Below, in pieces: positions 33,501 through 40,314 of a stretch of DNA of 53,868 bases. Source of the stretch: Phoronis australis (Eukaryota; Phoronida; Phoronidae); assembly GCA_002633005.1 (NCBI GenBank), contig NMRA01000042.1, positions 584,990-638,857 on the forward strand, read 5' to 3'. A program made the translations under genes and the position numbers. The notes beneath the pieces were generated by a model. It searched no databases. It was not told where the DNA came from and worked only from the letters and a program-made list of their open reading frames with translations. Numbering within the stretch: position 1 is the stretch's first letter; each line of letters opens with the position of its first letter.

Positions 33501-35963
33501 TGTGAAAACTAAGTGGTGTGAAGAAAACAAATGAACAATTTTTCTGATTCGGGTTTATGCTTATAGTACTGTAACATGAATATTGGGACCTAACCTGTTC
33601 CTGCGCCAGTTAGCTCATTGATAAATGTATGTGCTCCCCGCTATACATGGCATTACAAGTACTGTAAACGATCTCAGGTGTTCTGTGGCTTTAATGAACC
33701 ATACATCACGGATTTCCAAATTGTGTAATAAATACATGTCTGTTGTCCGATCTTTCTAATGTGTTATTTTTATGCTGGTTAATCCCATAGTTTTGCAATA
33801 TGTCAACAATGACCGAGTTGTTTACACAAAGGTATCAAGTTACTGTCCACACGTTTTTGATGCTTTGTAATCAATGTTTAACACCAGGTTTTTCCCAATG
33901 ATTATAAACAATTTTGAAATGGTGCCCACACTGGTGTTCAATTCATTCTTGCTTATTCAATATTTGTCAAACAATGAACGCTGGTACTTCAGTTAGCCTT
34001 TGTTTTGCTTCAGTCCAGATCAGCTTTTACAAGTATCAAGTACTTACCACTTCCTTATAAAATATGCAGCTGTGGGCTCAAAATTTCAAAAAATAACATT
34101 AATTGTGTTTGTGTTGCACATGTAGCTTTTAACAGTGAAGTATGCCTATGGTTTGCGTAAATCCAGTGTGCAACAGTGTTTTTACTGTGAACAGCTGCAT
34201 ATGCAGGGCACATGCTGAGGGTATTCCCAATACTCACAGCTTACGTCTACTGCATGCCTGTATATCAACTTACGTCCACCGCATGCCTGTATATGCTGCT
34301 AGTGTGTTAGGTAGACATCCAATTTACGTGTCTCATAGTTCATGCCAGGATATTAGCACATTACCATGTATAAACTGCTTAATCTCCCACAAAACGCAGG
34401 GTAGTCGTGGGTTCGACCAATGTAGAACCCAGGAACAGCGGGTTTATGACTTAAGACCTGCTTAAAGTGTGTGCAGTGTAGTTTTGTACATGCCCTAAAC
34501 TATCAGGTTGACTGGGTTTTTCCGTGGACATGCCAGCGTACACAAAACGATTGAGATGAGTATGAGATGCATATTGTGTGCATGGAGTCACTAGTTACTT
34601 CACACATATTAAGTAATTGACAAAATGGCAATTTTACAAATTTTCCATAGCTGATTACCTTTTTGTAAATAACGGGAATGTTTTTATGACATCTGTGCAG
34701 TTTGAACCATGCTTGAAGTAGATTGAAATGTTCTTATTCTTTAATTTGTGGAGAAATTTAACATCGAAACTAGAATGTGGCTTGTCAGCCATGTGTGCTG
34801 AATAAATGAAGAATTACTGTAGTGTTTATTTGCTTATGAAAGAAATGTCAATGTGCAACTCACAAGGAATTAAAACTCAACAAAGTGACAAGGCCTCTTG
34901 CAATTGTTTCAGTGAAATGGAAGACGTGAGAGTGAAGAATGTGAGATTTCCCATTGATTTTGTTGAGTAATATTATTTATATTGCGCTAACTGCGAAGCA
35001 ATACCCGAAGCTAGTTTACAGTGAAACAACAGGCGTAGATGAGATATTAAGTCATATATATTATGACAAACTAAACTACTACAAATATGGATAAATACAA
35101 AAGTTATATAATATGTTGAGCTGTAAAAGTGGGTGACAATCTGCGGGACAAACAGCACCATGGGAGGTCCAGTGAAGCAATGAAGGTATACACAAGTGTT
35201 GAACTAGGAAGAGAAGTAACAATATATGGAAGCAAAACAGCAACACCAGGACAGCAACATGGGAAAATTAAGTGTAAACAGGGAAGGAAAGAAAGTTGGT
35301 TTGAGGGAGGGAGGGATATAAAAATTGACTCGAAACTCGAAACTTGAAGAGAATTATGGACGATGGCCCAGTGTTGCGACAAGACAAAGAGATCACGTGG
35401 TACAATTAAACCGATAGTCGCAGAACAAAGAGGGCCACTGACCCGAGAATCCAAAACAATATGATAATGAGGACGAAGCAGTATAGCTTACATAAAATAA
35501 TTTAACACTTAAATAATATTTATATGCACTAACTGGGAAGCAATACGGAAGCTAGTTTGCATTGAAATGACTCGTGTAGGTGAGATAAAAGTTCATAGAT
35601 TATGACAAACTAAACTACTACAGATATCGCTAAATACAAAAGTTATTCAATATGTTGAGCTGTAAAGATGGATGATAATCTGCCACAGATGCCACCCAAT
35701 TTCTCTAACTCTATTGCACATTGAAATATTGTACTTAATTTCTAGGAGAAAGCATACAATCGGATACCCACGACTCCATTGAAGATGCTCGAACTGCCCT
35801 GAAGCTGCATGACAAATATCAGGAGTTGTGTAAGGCGGGGGGGGATAAAGTAAAAGATGCTCTGAGAGAAATGTATGAGAAAGGCCGGCAGCTAGAGTGG
35901 AAGATTCCAGATTCAACTGGAGGAGACCAGAATGTACCAGCCAGTGGAGTGGGCAGTGTGTAA
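3481..35963 (+). CDS. PAN2: PAN2, catalytic subunit of the PAN2-PAN3 poly(A) deadenylase (25 coding exons)
   Basis: PAN2 is the cytoplasmic 3'-5' exonuclease that shortens mRNA poly(A) tails together with PAN3 and poly(A)-binding protein. The joined exons give 1243 codons plus stop, against about 1200 residues in vertebrates. Domain order is WD40 propeller (about 50-365), PAN3-interacting linker (366-466), ubiquitin-protease-like domain (467-950), and DEDDh nuclease (about 1020-1190). Catalytic residues visible are Asp1024 and Glu1026 (GLDAEF), Asp1133 (GHGLKKDF), His1180 and Asp1185 (THDSIEDAR). All intron phases match. The start ATG at 3481 opens with MNF as in vertebrate PAN2 and has an in-frame TAA at 3469. 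AATAAA lies at 36015. Exons: 3481-3544, 3934-4109, 4515-4690, 5042-5237, 5762-5880, 8041-8185, 8723-8941, 11100-11227 or 13401-13528, 14628-14803, 15499-15659, 16883-17011, 19014-19163, 19680-19861, 20247-20392, 20866-20978, 21767-21865, 23725-23852, 24096-24240, 24693-24890, 28398-28488, 29116-29270, 30442-30585, 32582-32761, 33189-33282, 35746-35963. Exon 1 and the donor of exon 13 are the least certain. Confidence 0.96.
3934..4109 (+). CDS. PAN2: PAN2 exon 2 (N-terminal segment and first propeller strands)
   Basis: Acceptor ccctag precedes 3934 and the donor is GGGG/gtagga. It encodes residues 22-80, including [20 protein letters not shown] and the strand segment [14 protein letters not shown]. 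The latter matches the vertebrate segment HFDLHEEMLWVGSHGG. Enters in phase 1, leaves in phase 0. Confidence 0.93.
4515..4690 (+). CDS. PAN2: PAN2 exon 3 (WD40 propeller)
   Basis: Acceptor tttgtcag and donor ACAAG/gtgagt. It encodes residues 81-138 with the PAN2-typical motif [15 protein letters not shown]. Ends in phase 2; AG joins T of exon 4 to give Ser. Confidence 0.93.
5042..5237 (+). CDS. PAN2: PAN2 exon 4 (WD40 propeller)
   Basis: Acceptor cattgacag, donor GGAAAG/gtagtt. It encodes residues 139-204, with [17 protein letters not shown] and [16 protein letters not shown] matching the vertebrate blades LLVGGLQNHVLEIDL and MRQTNRFFFCGHTSGK. Ends in phase 0. The following intron has a 33-bp direct duplication at about 5302-5371. 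Confidence 0.95.
5762..5880 (+). CDS. PAN2: PAN2 exon 5 (WD40 propeller)
   Basis: Acceptor ctgttgcag, donor GGAAGCAG/gtcaga. Residues 205-243 contain [15 protein letters not shown] and [18 protein letters not shown], the most conserved blade of the PAN2 propeller. Ends in phase 2. Confidence 0.96.
6766..6881. repeat. Dispersed repeat, copy 1 (PAN2 intron 5)
   Basis: About 115 bp recognisably similar to 22895-23012, with shared blocks around tttcagtgaatgtc, gcagacaa and tttgtagtaaaa. In both copies a tRNA-like stretch lies on the lower-coordinate side. Family unknown. Confidence 0.45.
8041..8185 (+). CDS. PAN2: PAN2 exon 6 (WD40 propeller)
   Basis: Acceptor tacatttcag, donor TCACAG/gtaact. 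Residues 244-292 contain [19 protein letters not shown] and [20 protein letters not shown], close to vertebrate PAN2. Ends in phase 0. The preceding 2.2-kb intron holds only diverged repeats. Confidence 0.95.
8723..8941 (+). CDS. PAN2: PAN2 exon 7 (last propeller blades)
   Basis: Acceptor ttgtttccag, donor GATCAG/gtagtg. Residues 293-365 include [16 protein letters not shown] and [11 protein letters not shown], matching vertebrate ALAFGDSEGCVHLWTD and [11 protein letters not shown]. It closes the WD40 domain. Phase 0 at both ends. Confidence 0.95.
9246..10265. mobile_element. 1020-bp Tc1/mariner-like non-autonomous element with TA duplication
   Basis: Inverted ends begin CAGTACAGCCACTGAATTAT and continue for about 65 bp (9246-9312; inverse at about 10200-10265). 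TA flanks it at 9244-9245 and 10266-10267. The second copy of the tandem duplication carries the unfilled site ggTAtaac at 12561-12568, which proves the boundaries and the two-base duplication. TA duplication with CAGT ends suggests Tc1/mariner. No transposase is encoded. The interior holds repeated tcacgctta words near both ends. Confidence 0.92.
11100..11227 (+). CDS. PAN2: PAN2 exon 8, copy A (PAN3-interacting linker)
   Basis: Acceptor attttcag, donor GTACAG/gtttgt. It encodes [16 protein letters not shown] through [14 protein letters not shown], equivalent to vertebrate PLTTDTLLSDWP. It enters in phase 0 and leaves in phase 2, so AG joins A of exon 9 to give Arg. It lies in the first half of the tandem duplication; an almost identical copy follows at 13401. 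The internal donor at 11219 (AAAAAG/gtgtac) is rejected because it breaks the frame into exon 9. Confidence 0.9.
13401..13528 (+). CDS. PAN2: PAN2 exon 8, copy B (duplicate of 11100-11227)
   Basis: Same length (128 nt), same splice sites, one amino-acid change seen (Thr to Met in ISVMDE). Because 128 is not a multiple of 3, including both copies puts copy B in a frame that meets a stop. If real, the copies could only be used one at a time. An assembly artefact is equally possible because the duplication junction is a single N at 12339. Confidence 0.75.
14628..14803 (+). CDS. PAN2: PAN2 exon 9 (linker, conserved YAPNP motif)
   Basis: Acceptor catttag, donor GCAGGG/gtaaga. Residues 408-466 contain [20 protein letters not shown], matching vertebrate MKKVGFIGYAPNPRTRLRNQ, in the region that binds PAN3. 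Leaves in phase 1. Confidence 0.95.
15499..15659 (+). CDS. PAN2: PAN2 exon 10 (start of the ubiquitin-protease-like domain)
   Basis: Acceptor tatctcag, donor CTTCAG/gtattt. Residues 467-520 carry [20 protein letters not shown] and [12 protein letters not shown]. The latter sits where active ubiquitin proteases have GNTCYMN. The canonical cysteine box is absent, as is known for PAN2, so this domain is structural. Confidence 0.96.
16883..17011 (+). CDS. PAN2: PAN2 exon 11 (protease-like domain)
   Basis: Acceptor gtcgtttag, donor TGTCAG/gtaatg. Residues 521-563 read [20 protein letters not shown] and [16 protein letters not shown], nearly the vertebrate sequence. Phase 0 at both ends. Confidence 0.97.
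17284..18262 (+). mobile_element. 5'-truncated non-LTR retrotransposon (RNase H domain and 3' tail)
   Basis: Translates as an RNase HI-like segment: [16 protein letters not shown], then after a one-base frame change DSQAAIKA, then [20 protein letters not shown], followed by a tail with [18 protein letters not shown] and a CPECG knuckle. RNase H followed by a TGHxxLxxH...CxxC tail is typical of the I/Jockey-type LINE groups. The frame change and stops show it is dead. It sits in PAN2 intron 11 in the gene's own orientation. The 3' end carries T-rich sequence and AATAAA. Confidence 0.8.
18405..18555. repeat. 15-bp minisatellite
   Basis: About ten units of ggcttgtacggtgct / gacttgtacagtact in PAN2 intron 11, with one interrupted unit near 18490. 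Open frames across it encode only five-residue repeats and are by-products. Confidence 0.85.
19014..19163 (+). CDS. PAN2: PAN2 exon 12 (protease-like domain)
   Basis: Acceptor ttccaaag, donor CATTCG/gtaagt. Residues 564-613 include [19 protein letters not shown], identical in vertebrate PAN2, then a Lys-Ala-Asn-Tyr-Pro-Arg-Leu-Ile-Gln segment. The alternative acceptor at 19018 would begin with TAA and is excluded. The preceding intron holds a LINE fragment and a 15-bp minisatellite. Confidence 0.96.
19680..19861 (+). CDS. PAN2: PAN2 exon 13 (acidic low-complexity insert)
   Basis: Acceptor ttactgaag; donor is the weak AAGGG/gttggc, chosen because only phase 2 fits exon 14. Residues 614-673 are rich in Glu, Asp, Ser and Pro ([31 protein letters not shown]), likely disordered. 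Vertebrate PAN2 has a shorter, different stretch here. Much of the extra length of this protein is in this exon. Confidence 0.8.
20247..20392 (+). CDS. PAN2: PAN2 exon 14 (zinc-binding finger of the protease-like domain)
   Basis: Acceptor tgttacag, donor CCCCCAG/gttcga. Residues 674-722 contain [15 protein letters not shown] and [20 protein letters not shown]. The CKCG pair is the first half of the zinc ribbon, as in vertebrate LCRCGSETVRASSTLLFTL. Leaves in phase 1. Confidence 0.95.
20866..20978 (+). CDS. PAN2: PAN2 exon 15 (second half of the zinc ribbon)
   Basis: Acceptor gttcctcag, donor CCCCAC/gtaagt. Residues 723-760 end in [13 protein letters not shown], matching vertebrate TQAWCDTCEKYQP. 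The CSVC pair completes the ribbon begun in exon 14. A minisatellite begins about 65 bp after the donor. Confidence 0.96.
21045..21635. repeat. Minisatellite of 42-47 bp units with a 171-bp higher-order period
   Basis: About 13 units resembling gggcgataaacttcaacaga plus gggcagtgcggggctgatag, between PAN2 exons 15 and 16. The variant gataaattctgatcaacaga recurs at 21256 and 21427, exactly four units apart, so a four-unit block was itself duplicated. Confidence 0.88.
21767..21865 (+). CDS. PAN2: PAN2 exon 16 (protease-like domain)
   Basis: Acceptor tcttccag, donor CAACAG/gtgagt. Residues 761-793 read [20 protein letters not shown] then [10 protein letters not shown], matching vertebrate IQTRNIRHLPDILVINCEV. 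Phase 0 at both ends. Confidence 0.95.
22785..23012. repeat. Dispersed repeat, copy 2, with tRNA-like segment (PAN2 intron 16)
   Basis: 22895-23012 resembles 6766-6881. At 22785-22860 the minus strand reads with a B-box-like ggttccaatcc and an upstream A-box-like stretch, suggesting a tRNA-derived repeat. Too diverged to fix the ends. Confidence 0.4.
23725..23852 (+). CDS. PAN2: PAN2 exon 17 (CCCH zinc finger)
   Basis: Acceptor ttttgacag, donor ACAAA/gtaaac, phase 2, joining exon 18 as Lys-Ser-Asp-Ser. The exon reads [19 protein letters not shown] and then [17 protein letters not shown]. Cys816, Cys822, Cys827 and His831 form a C-x5-C-x4-C-x3-H finger. That spacing is known from the poly(A)-binding fingers of the Nab2/ZC3H14 family. 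Vertebrate PAN2 has an unrelated helical stretch here. Both neighbouring exons are clear PAN2, and the phases fit, so the exon belongs to the gene; RNA binding is inferred. Confidence 0.9.
24096..24240 (+). CDS. PAN2: PAN2 exon 18 (protease-like domain)
   Basis: Acceptor ccccattag, donor AGTGAG/gtcagg. Residues 836-884 contain [20 protein letters not shown], equivalent to vertebrate NVWLPFSIRMKMTKNKGLDV. The first part ([16 protein letters not shown]) is acidic. Leaves in phase 0. Confidence 0.92.
24693..24890 (+). CDS. PAN2: PAN2 exon 19 (protease-like domain, His-box region)
   Basis: Acceptor tgcctgcag, donor GACAAG/gtgaga. Residues 885-950 include [35 protein letters not shown] and [12 protein letters not shown], matching vertebrate YDLMATVVHI, IKVGETYHQRKEGVT and LFNDFLIEPIDK. 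Confidence 0.97.
25724..25867 (+). mobile_element. 3' tail of the same LINE family
   Basis: Closely repeats 18086-18230 (tggcagacttgaaaactttc through accacctgcactgttttttt). It is a very short 5'-truncated copy, or a SINE that borrowed the LINE tail, in PAN2 intron 19. Confidence 0.8.
27755..28075. repeat. Diverged tandem repeat of about 65 bp
   Basis: Four to five decayed units containing gaattttgacta, cacgaaaaacgttag and gatggcatgaatctac in PAN2 intron 19. Homology is visible but boundaries are uncertain. Confidence 0.5.
28398..28488 (+). CDS. PAN2: PAN2 exon 20 (linker before the nuclease; its end seeds a minisatellite)
   Basis: Acceptor tgatttcag, donor AACAAAG/gtagga, phase 1. Residues 951-980 begin [20 protein letters not shown], matching vertebrate HEAVQFDMNWKVPAILYYVK. 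The donor at 28488 is the first of 13 tandem copies of the same exon-intron boundary. It is chosen because exon 21 then continues as Val-Thr-Asn-Pro-Ile in line with the family. Confidence 0.96.
28467..29023 (+). repeat. 44-bp minisatellite made from the end of PAN2 exon 20 and its 5' splice site
   Basis: The unit runs gaacagggttacaacaacaa, AG/gtagga, then atactgccactaagat. The exon-intron boundary recurs with GT or GC at 28489, 28533, 28577, 28621, 28665, 28709, 28753, 28797, 28841, 28871, 28914 (GC), 28958 and 28999. Spacing is 44 bp except for three shorter or shifted units. The first copy is the functional donor of exon 20. Confidence 0.93.
29116..29270 (+). CDS. PAN2: PAN2 exon 21 (start of the DEDDh exonuclease)
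   Basis: Acceptor cttcctatag, donor AATGAG/gtaacg. Residues 981-1032 end in [16 protein letters not shown], carrying catalytic Asp1024 and Glu1026. Identical to the vertebrate core [15 protein letters not shown] apart from Ile for Leu. Leaves in phase 0. Confidence 0.98.
30442..30585 (+). CDS. PAN2: PAN2 exon 22 (exonuclease)
   Basis: Acceptor gtcctttcag, donor GAACAG/gtctgt. Residues 1033-1080 include [20 protein letters not shown] and DDYISTQEQ, almost identical to vertebrate PAN2. Phase 0 at both ends. An (ATTT) microsatellite lies in the preceding intron at about 30307-30332. Confidence 0.98.
31282..31992. repeat. Pair of 143-bp direct repeats (PAN2 intron 22)
   Basis: 31282-31425 and 31848-31992 match closely (for example gcaagatgggcatggacaaa, gaataatgtcatttattatg). 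The 420 bp between them shows no coding potential. Could be a local duplication or the ends of an element. Confidence 0.75.
32582..32761 (+). CDS. PAN2: PAN2 exon 23 (exonuclease)
   Basis: Acceptor tttcatgcag, donor ATCGTA/gtacgt. Residues 1081-1140 include [34 protein letters not shown] and [12 protein letters not shown], the last with catalytic Asp1133. About 200 bp of TTA/TTTTA-rich sequence precedes the acceptor (32380-32570). Confidence 0.98.
33189..33282 (+). CDS. PAN2: PAN2 exon 24 (exonuclease)
   Basis: Acceptor gttttccag, donor TTTCTTG/gtaagt, phase 1. Residues 1141-1171 read [20 protein letters not shown] then [11 protein letters not shown], matching vertebrate VPKDQVLDTVYLFHMPRKRM. 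Confidence 0.98.
34966..35685. repeat. Pair of 180-bp direct repeats (PAN2 intron 24)
   Basis: 34966-35148 and 35506-35685 share aagcaata, gaagctagttt and ttatgacaaactaaactact. The second copy ends about 60 bp before the exon 25 acceptor. Confidence 0.75.
35746..35963 (+). CDS. PAN2: PAN2 exon 25 (end of exonuclease, stop codon)
   Basis: Acceptor taatttctag. Residues 1172-1243 contain [20 protein letters not shown] with catalytic His1180 and Asp1185, then [14 protein letters not shown], and a short Gly/Ser tail to TAA at 35961-35963. Vertebrate PAN2 has the parallel LYEKGRKMDWKVPE followed by a variable tail. Confidence 0.98.
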
Positions 35964-36014
35964 GGTGATAAGGACACTGACTTTTGTATTGAAATGGATT
36001 TTAACTTTTAGTTA

Positions 36015-36020
36015 AATAAA
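36015..36020 (+). terminator. Polyadenylation signal of PAN2
   Basis: AATAAA 52 bases after the PAN2 stop codon, the first such hexamer downstream. The 3' UTR would then be only about 70-80 bases. Confidence 0.7.
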
Positions 36021-36490
36021 CTAACAGTAGTAAAATTCCTGGAGGTTTTTATATGGCCTTATACATGTATGTCCGTTGTTAGGTTGGCAGTACTGTACAC
36101 TATGGTTTGTGGGGTCTGGACTCTGTCTGTAAAGCTGGTCATCACTCTGGCTCCTCTAATTGGCCAGTACCTGTGCATTATATCTGAATATAATTTGGAC
36201 TCTTGGAAAATGAGGATTTTTAAATAGTTTTGAATTGTAGTCTCAGTGGTTTAGTAATAAACACCCTCTATGTGCTGGTGAAGTGGGTATGGTTTTCGTG
36301 GATTTTATTATCGAAATGCCGATTTTGGTATCGAAATGTGCATTGATGTGAGTGGCTCTTTCCTGGATTCAAAGGAAATGAAGTGAGTTCGCATCCACTG
36401 ATATTTGGTATATTGTTCCCATCTACAGGTAGGGTTTGGACTTTTGTGTTTCTATTAATTACTACTACTCAATGAAATATTTTCCCTTAA

Positions 36491-37833
36491 TCAACCTTCG
36501 TTGAAGAGAATACACATCTTATCGTAGTTGGAGTACAATCCTGCTGTACAATTGACAAGTCGCGTGCACGTTCCCAGACATGTGAGGCTTTGCACTACCT
36601 TCTCACGAAGCAGTTCCAATGCACCGATAGTTATCTCATTTGTAATTCTAAATAAGCCATTGGGTTCTTTAGCAAACGTTGTAATCTCTGGAACGAGAGT
36701 TGGTTGCGTTGTATCGTTCTCCGCCAATTGAGATGACGTGTTCGTCGAAGACTGAATAGCCACATGGACCGTTGCTTGGGTTGAGGTCATGTTCTCGAAA
36801 GTCTCAGCGACTGTCACGTTCTTAGCAAATGAATTTGTATTCATTAAGAAACTGGCTGTTGTCGCGTTCTCTGAGGAATGAGTTGTCGTCACATTCTTTG
36901 AGGACGATAATGTGTTCTTCGCTGTCACGTTCTCGTGCCGGGACATGATTTCTGAAGTGTTTTCCGAAAGGTGATTCGATTGGGTTGATGTCGCGATGTC
37001 CAAAGTCGGATCATGAGTAGTCGTTGTATTTGACGACTGAACTAATGTCGAAACCTCCAAACTTCGAGTTGTTGTTGAATGCGACGACTGGTTAGCTAAT
37101 GTCGCGATGTCCGAAGTCGCAGCAATTGTCGCTGTATCCGACGATTGGTCTAAAAGTGATACGTCCGAACTTTGAGTCGCCGTTGTAACCGTCGACTCAT
37201 TAGCTGAATTCATGACTTCCGAAGTTTGGGTTGTTGCAGTATCTGATGATGGATCTAATGTCGATACTTCCGAGCTTTGAGTCGTCGTTGTAGTCGTGGA
37301 CTCATTAGTTGAAACCATGGCGTCCGAAGTTTGGGTTGTTGTTTCTGAATCTGACGATTGATCTAATGTCAATATCTCCAAACTCTGAGTCGTCGTAATC
37401 GTCGGTTCATTGGTTGAAGTCAGGACGTCAGAAATTTGGGCTGTTGTTACTGTATCTGACGATTGACCCAATGTCGATTCTTCCGAAATTTGAGTCGTCG
37501 TAATCGTCAGTTCATTGGTTGAAGTCAGGACGTCCGAAATTTGGGCCGTTGTTGCTGTATGTGACGATTGACCCAATGTCGATTCTTCCGAAATTTGAGT
37601 CGTCGTAATCGTCGGCTCATTGGTTGAAGACAGGACATCCGATGTCTGGGTCGTTGTATAAGACAGTTGAGATGATGTCGAGATCTTCGCAGCTTCAGTC
37701 GCTGTATCCGACCACTGGGTTGAAGTTGTTACTGCATCCGGCGGTTGTATTGTATTTGCGTAACTTCCAGATGTCTGAGTAACGGTAATGTTAATCACTG
37801 AGCCTGGGGCCGTTGTCTGCATCCACACTGGAC
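36491..37833 (-). CDS. Mucin-like Ser/Thr-rich last exon with C-terminal PAN/apple-like segment
   Basis: One long open exon of about 446 codons, read from a splice acceptor (ctatttccag before 37833, phase 1) to a stop at 36491-36493; minus-strand AATAAA lies at 36304-36309. Most of it is tandem units of about 37 residues with the pattern SDVLTSTNEPTITTTQ ... STLGQSSDT. Thr and Ser dominate, which predicts dense O-glycosylation, plus NxT/NxS sequons (ENVTAKN, KNVTT, ENATT). The last 50 residues change character: FRITNEITIGALELL, then SLTCLGTCTRLVNCTAGLYS and a final CILF. This is a cysteine pattern like a shortened PAN/apple module. The upstream exons, including any signal peptide, were not found. 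Confidence 0.75.
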
Positions 37834-39527
37834 CTGGAAATAGATTTGAACCCCACGTACTTTTCGCTGTTGATATGTTGGAATTTTAACGAGCTATGTC
37901 TAGTTGACCAATTAATCTATCGCTGAAGTTCAATTACTATGATCTACAATAAACTGCACGTGCATCTTTTAAGGTTAAAACACAAATCCTTTTTAGCACC
38001 TTGCTACCTTCGAGACCCATTGGTTTTTGTCCTAGTAGGACAGTCAATAAAGCATGTTCAACCGAGTTGAGTCCCCAACACGCCTAGGAGTGTTAAATTT
38101 TGCGTCTGTATACTATACTTACCGTATGGTCTCACTATATTACAAACGATACTGTTCAAGACTGCTCTCCCCTTTTTTGTGTAACTTAACCTGGTCCTTG
38201 TATTTGAACTCATCATACCTCGGTTGTAGTTGGGTGATTTTGGCGATTCAAAATCTAAACATAATCAGCGTATGGCGAAGAATTTAGAAATGCTATTGGT
38301 TTATGTTCAAATACGTTATAACTTAACTTTTATTTTTAACAGCACAGCCCAGTCGGGCTAGATACGATCTTATTGGAGAATAAAGCAATTATCGAACAAA
38401 AGATAGCTGGCCCCCCTACTAAAAATTCCAGAATGGCAGTTTATCAGTCGTGTAATATATTGGCTACAGTGGTCCTCTCCTCAACTTGTTGTTGGGCTAA
38501 AGAATGCTATAGAATCGTACAAGTTGGGAGCAACTGGAAAACGCCGTAATGTCTTATTAAAGCCTCTGGTCCATTTTACATTTGCGGCTTTAAAAAGTGA
38601 CGAAGTAGGTTCAGTACATAAATCTGTCTTAGAACTTTCGTGCAGACCCGGACAATATATGTACGTGACTTCGAGCTGTGTTCTACGATTCACTCAGAAG
38701 CCTCGAAAAAACAGTGCAACTTCGTAACTTCACCTAGTAATGATATTGATAAGCACACATTGCACCTTTGCTTTGTTTGCTTCATTGCATCATATTGACA
38801 AATTTCAATTGAAATGTCGGGGTTTTACTTTTTGAAGTAGGAACGGCAAGAATTTGGTGAAGATCACAACCTTCGTTATATGTTTTCTAGTCACGTGCCT
38901 ACTTACCAAACAACGTGAAATAGAGTACACTGCGAAGAATGGTAGGTCTTTGCATTGCCATTGCGTCCTGCGATGTGAAGCGGAGCGTTGCGGCTACCGC
39001 TATTCAAACACTAATTGGAACCAAAATTGATCAGGAGGATATCGATTATTTCAATTTGAAGTGACTCACGAACGTCAGTTGTATTATTTAGAAAGCAATG
39101 ATTTGTTCAGTCTCTAACGAGTATTGATCGACTTACGGGTCACAATACGCGTACCTTGTGCACTTTTCCCAAAAATTAGGTGAGCTCAAGACATGCTATC
39201 ACGTACAGTAGGCCTACCTGTAAAAGTATTGTAGTATAACCCGTAAAGATACGAAGAATGGTAAAATGCACAATTTGATAAACAAATAATTACAAGAACA
39301 ATTTTTGTGTTTCTTGATATTTTCTGTTTATTATTTTTCAATTAGTTCGTACACTAGTCTATGAACTATTTTTCCCTTGAGAGCTTCGTTTACGAATTAA
39401 TGGAGACAAAATTGGCCGTACGAACTATGAGAGACAAAAGTCGAGTGTTGTAATTATTAGAGATGAAGATCGACGATAACAACGAGTGCAACGACGGACT
39501 CCGAGACGGTGGTTTGGCAATGTGAAT
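37834..39527. other. Intergenic or intronic, nothing recognised
   Basis: Could contain introns and upstream exons of the minus-strand mucin-like gene, but I found none I could support. Short open frames on both strands at 38481-38727 overlap each other and lack domains. Confidence 0.4.
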
Positions 39528-39674
39528 CAGGGGCGGATCCAGGATTTTTAGTTAGGGGGGGGCAAGGCAAAGTATGTCAAGATTTTGTGCGTCAGAAATT
39601 AGCACCCCCGAACTGCCAAATGAAATTTGGGAGAGTTTTAGTGGGGCCTTGGTCCCCCTCTAAATTCGCCACTG
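39528..39674. mobile_element. 147-bp hAT-like MITE
   Basis: Starts CAGGGGCGGATCCAGG and ends with the imperfect inverse TCTAAATTCGCCACTG. A near-repeat (atgtgaat / ctgtgaat) overlaps the right end by three bases, compatible with an 8-bp duplication if the boundary is slightly inside. Related ends occur at 40315, 49929 and 53497. Confidence 0.65.
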
Positions 39675-40314
39675 TGAATTGTAACAATTACAACAAGTAA
39701 CAAATTATTTTCCCGGGTGATGGATTTACTTCAGAATATAATACTTGAACTCTTTGTTACTTTATTTTTCTCCCATGTTCGCAAACTTCAGGAACCACAC
39801 CGCCTTCGGAACCTCTTTCTGCGATGTCATCTGCCGCACTTATTTTCCGACTGCGGTGCACTAGATAAAACATGCATTCGAAAAAATCTGGCCTCAGAAA
39901 TATGACGGTGGTTTTGCCGACACACCCAATTCGGTTTAGAAGGGAAACTCTCGGATTTTGAAAAATTCTCAAACCTCACAGAAAGGTGTCAAGCTCGCCC
40001 TATTTTGATGAAATTCCTCCTCCTTAATTTTCTGGAAATGTATTTTGCCGGGTTACCGAAGATGCCGTGGCGACGGAAAGGACAGTGTGCCTCACAGGGT
40101 TAATTTGCTGTCTACGTTACTGGGTATTTATGTGTGATCTTGAAATAATAAAAAATGCAAGCCAGGTTTTGCGTTAGCAGATTTTACCATCGTCGCTGGC
40201 AGGTGTTGTTGTAGTGTGCCATTATGCTTAATTGAAATTTCTCGAAACTTAGCTTAATAGAGCAGTAGGCGCTTACCGGCGTATTTCCTAAAAAAATCAA
40301 AGGTGTTATAGACG

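Noticed and set aside
35104-35454. 116-codon minus-strand open frame
   Set aside because: Lies in PAN2 intron 24, overlaps a repeat copy and another open frame on the plus strand, and has no recognisable domain.
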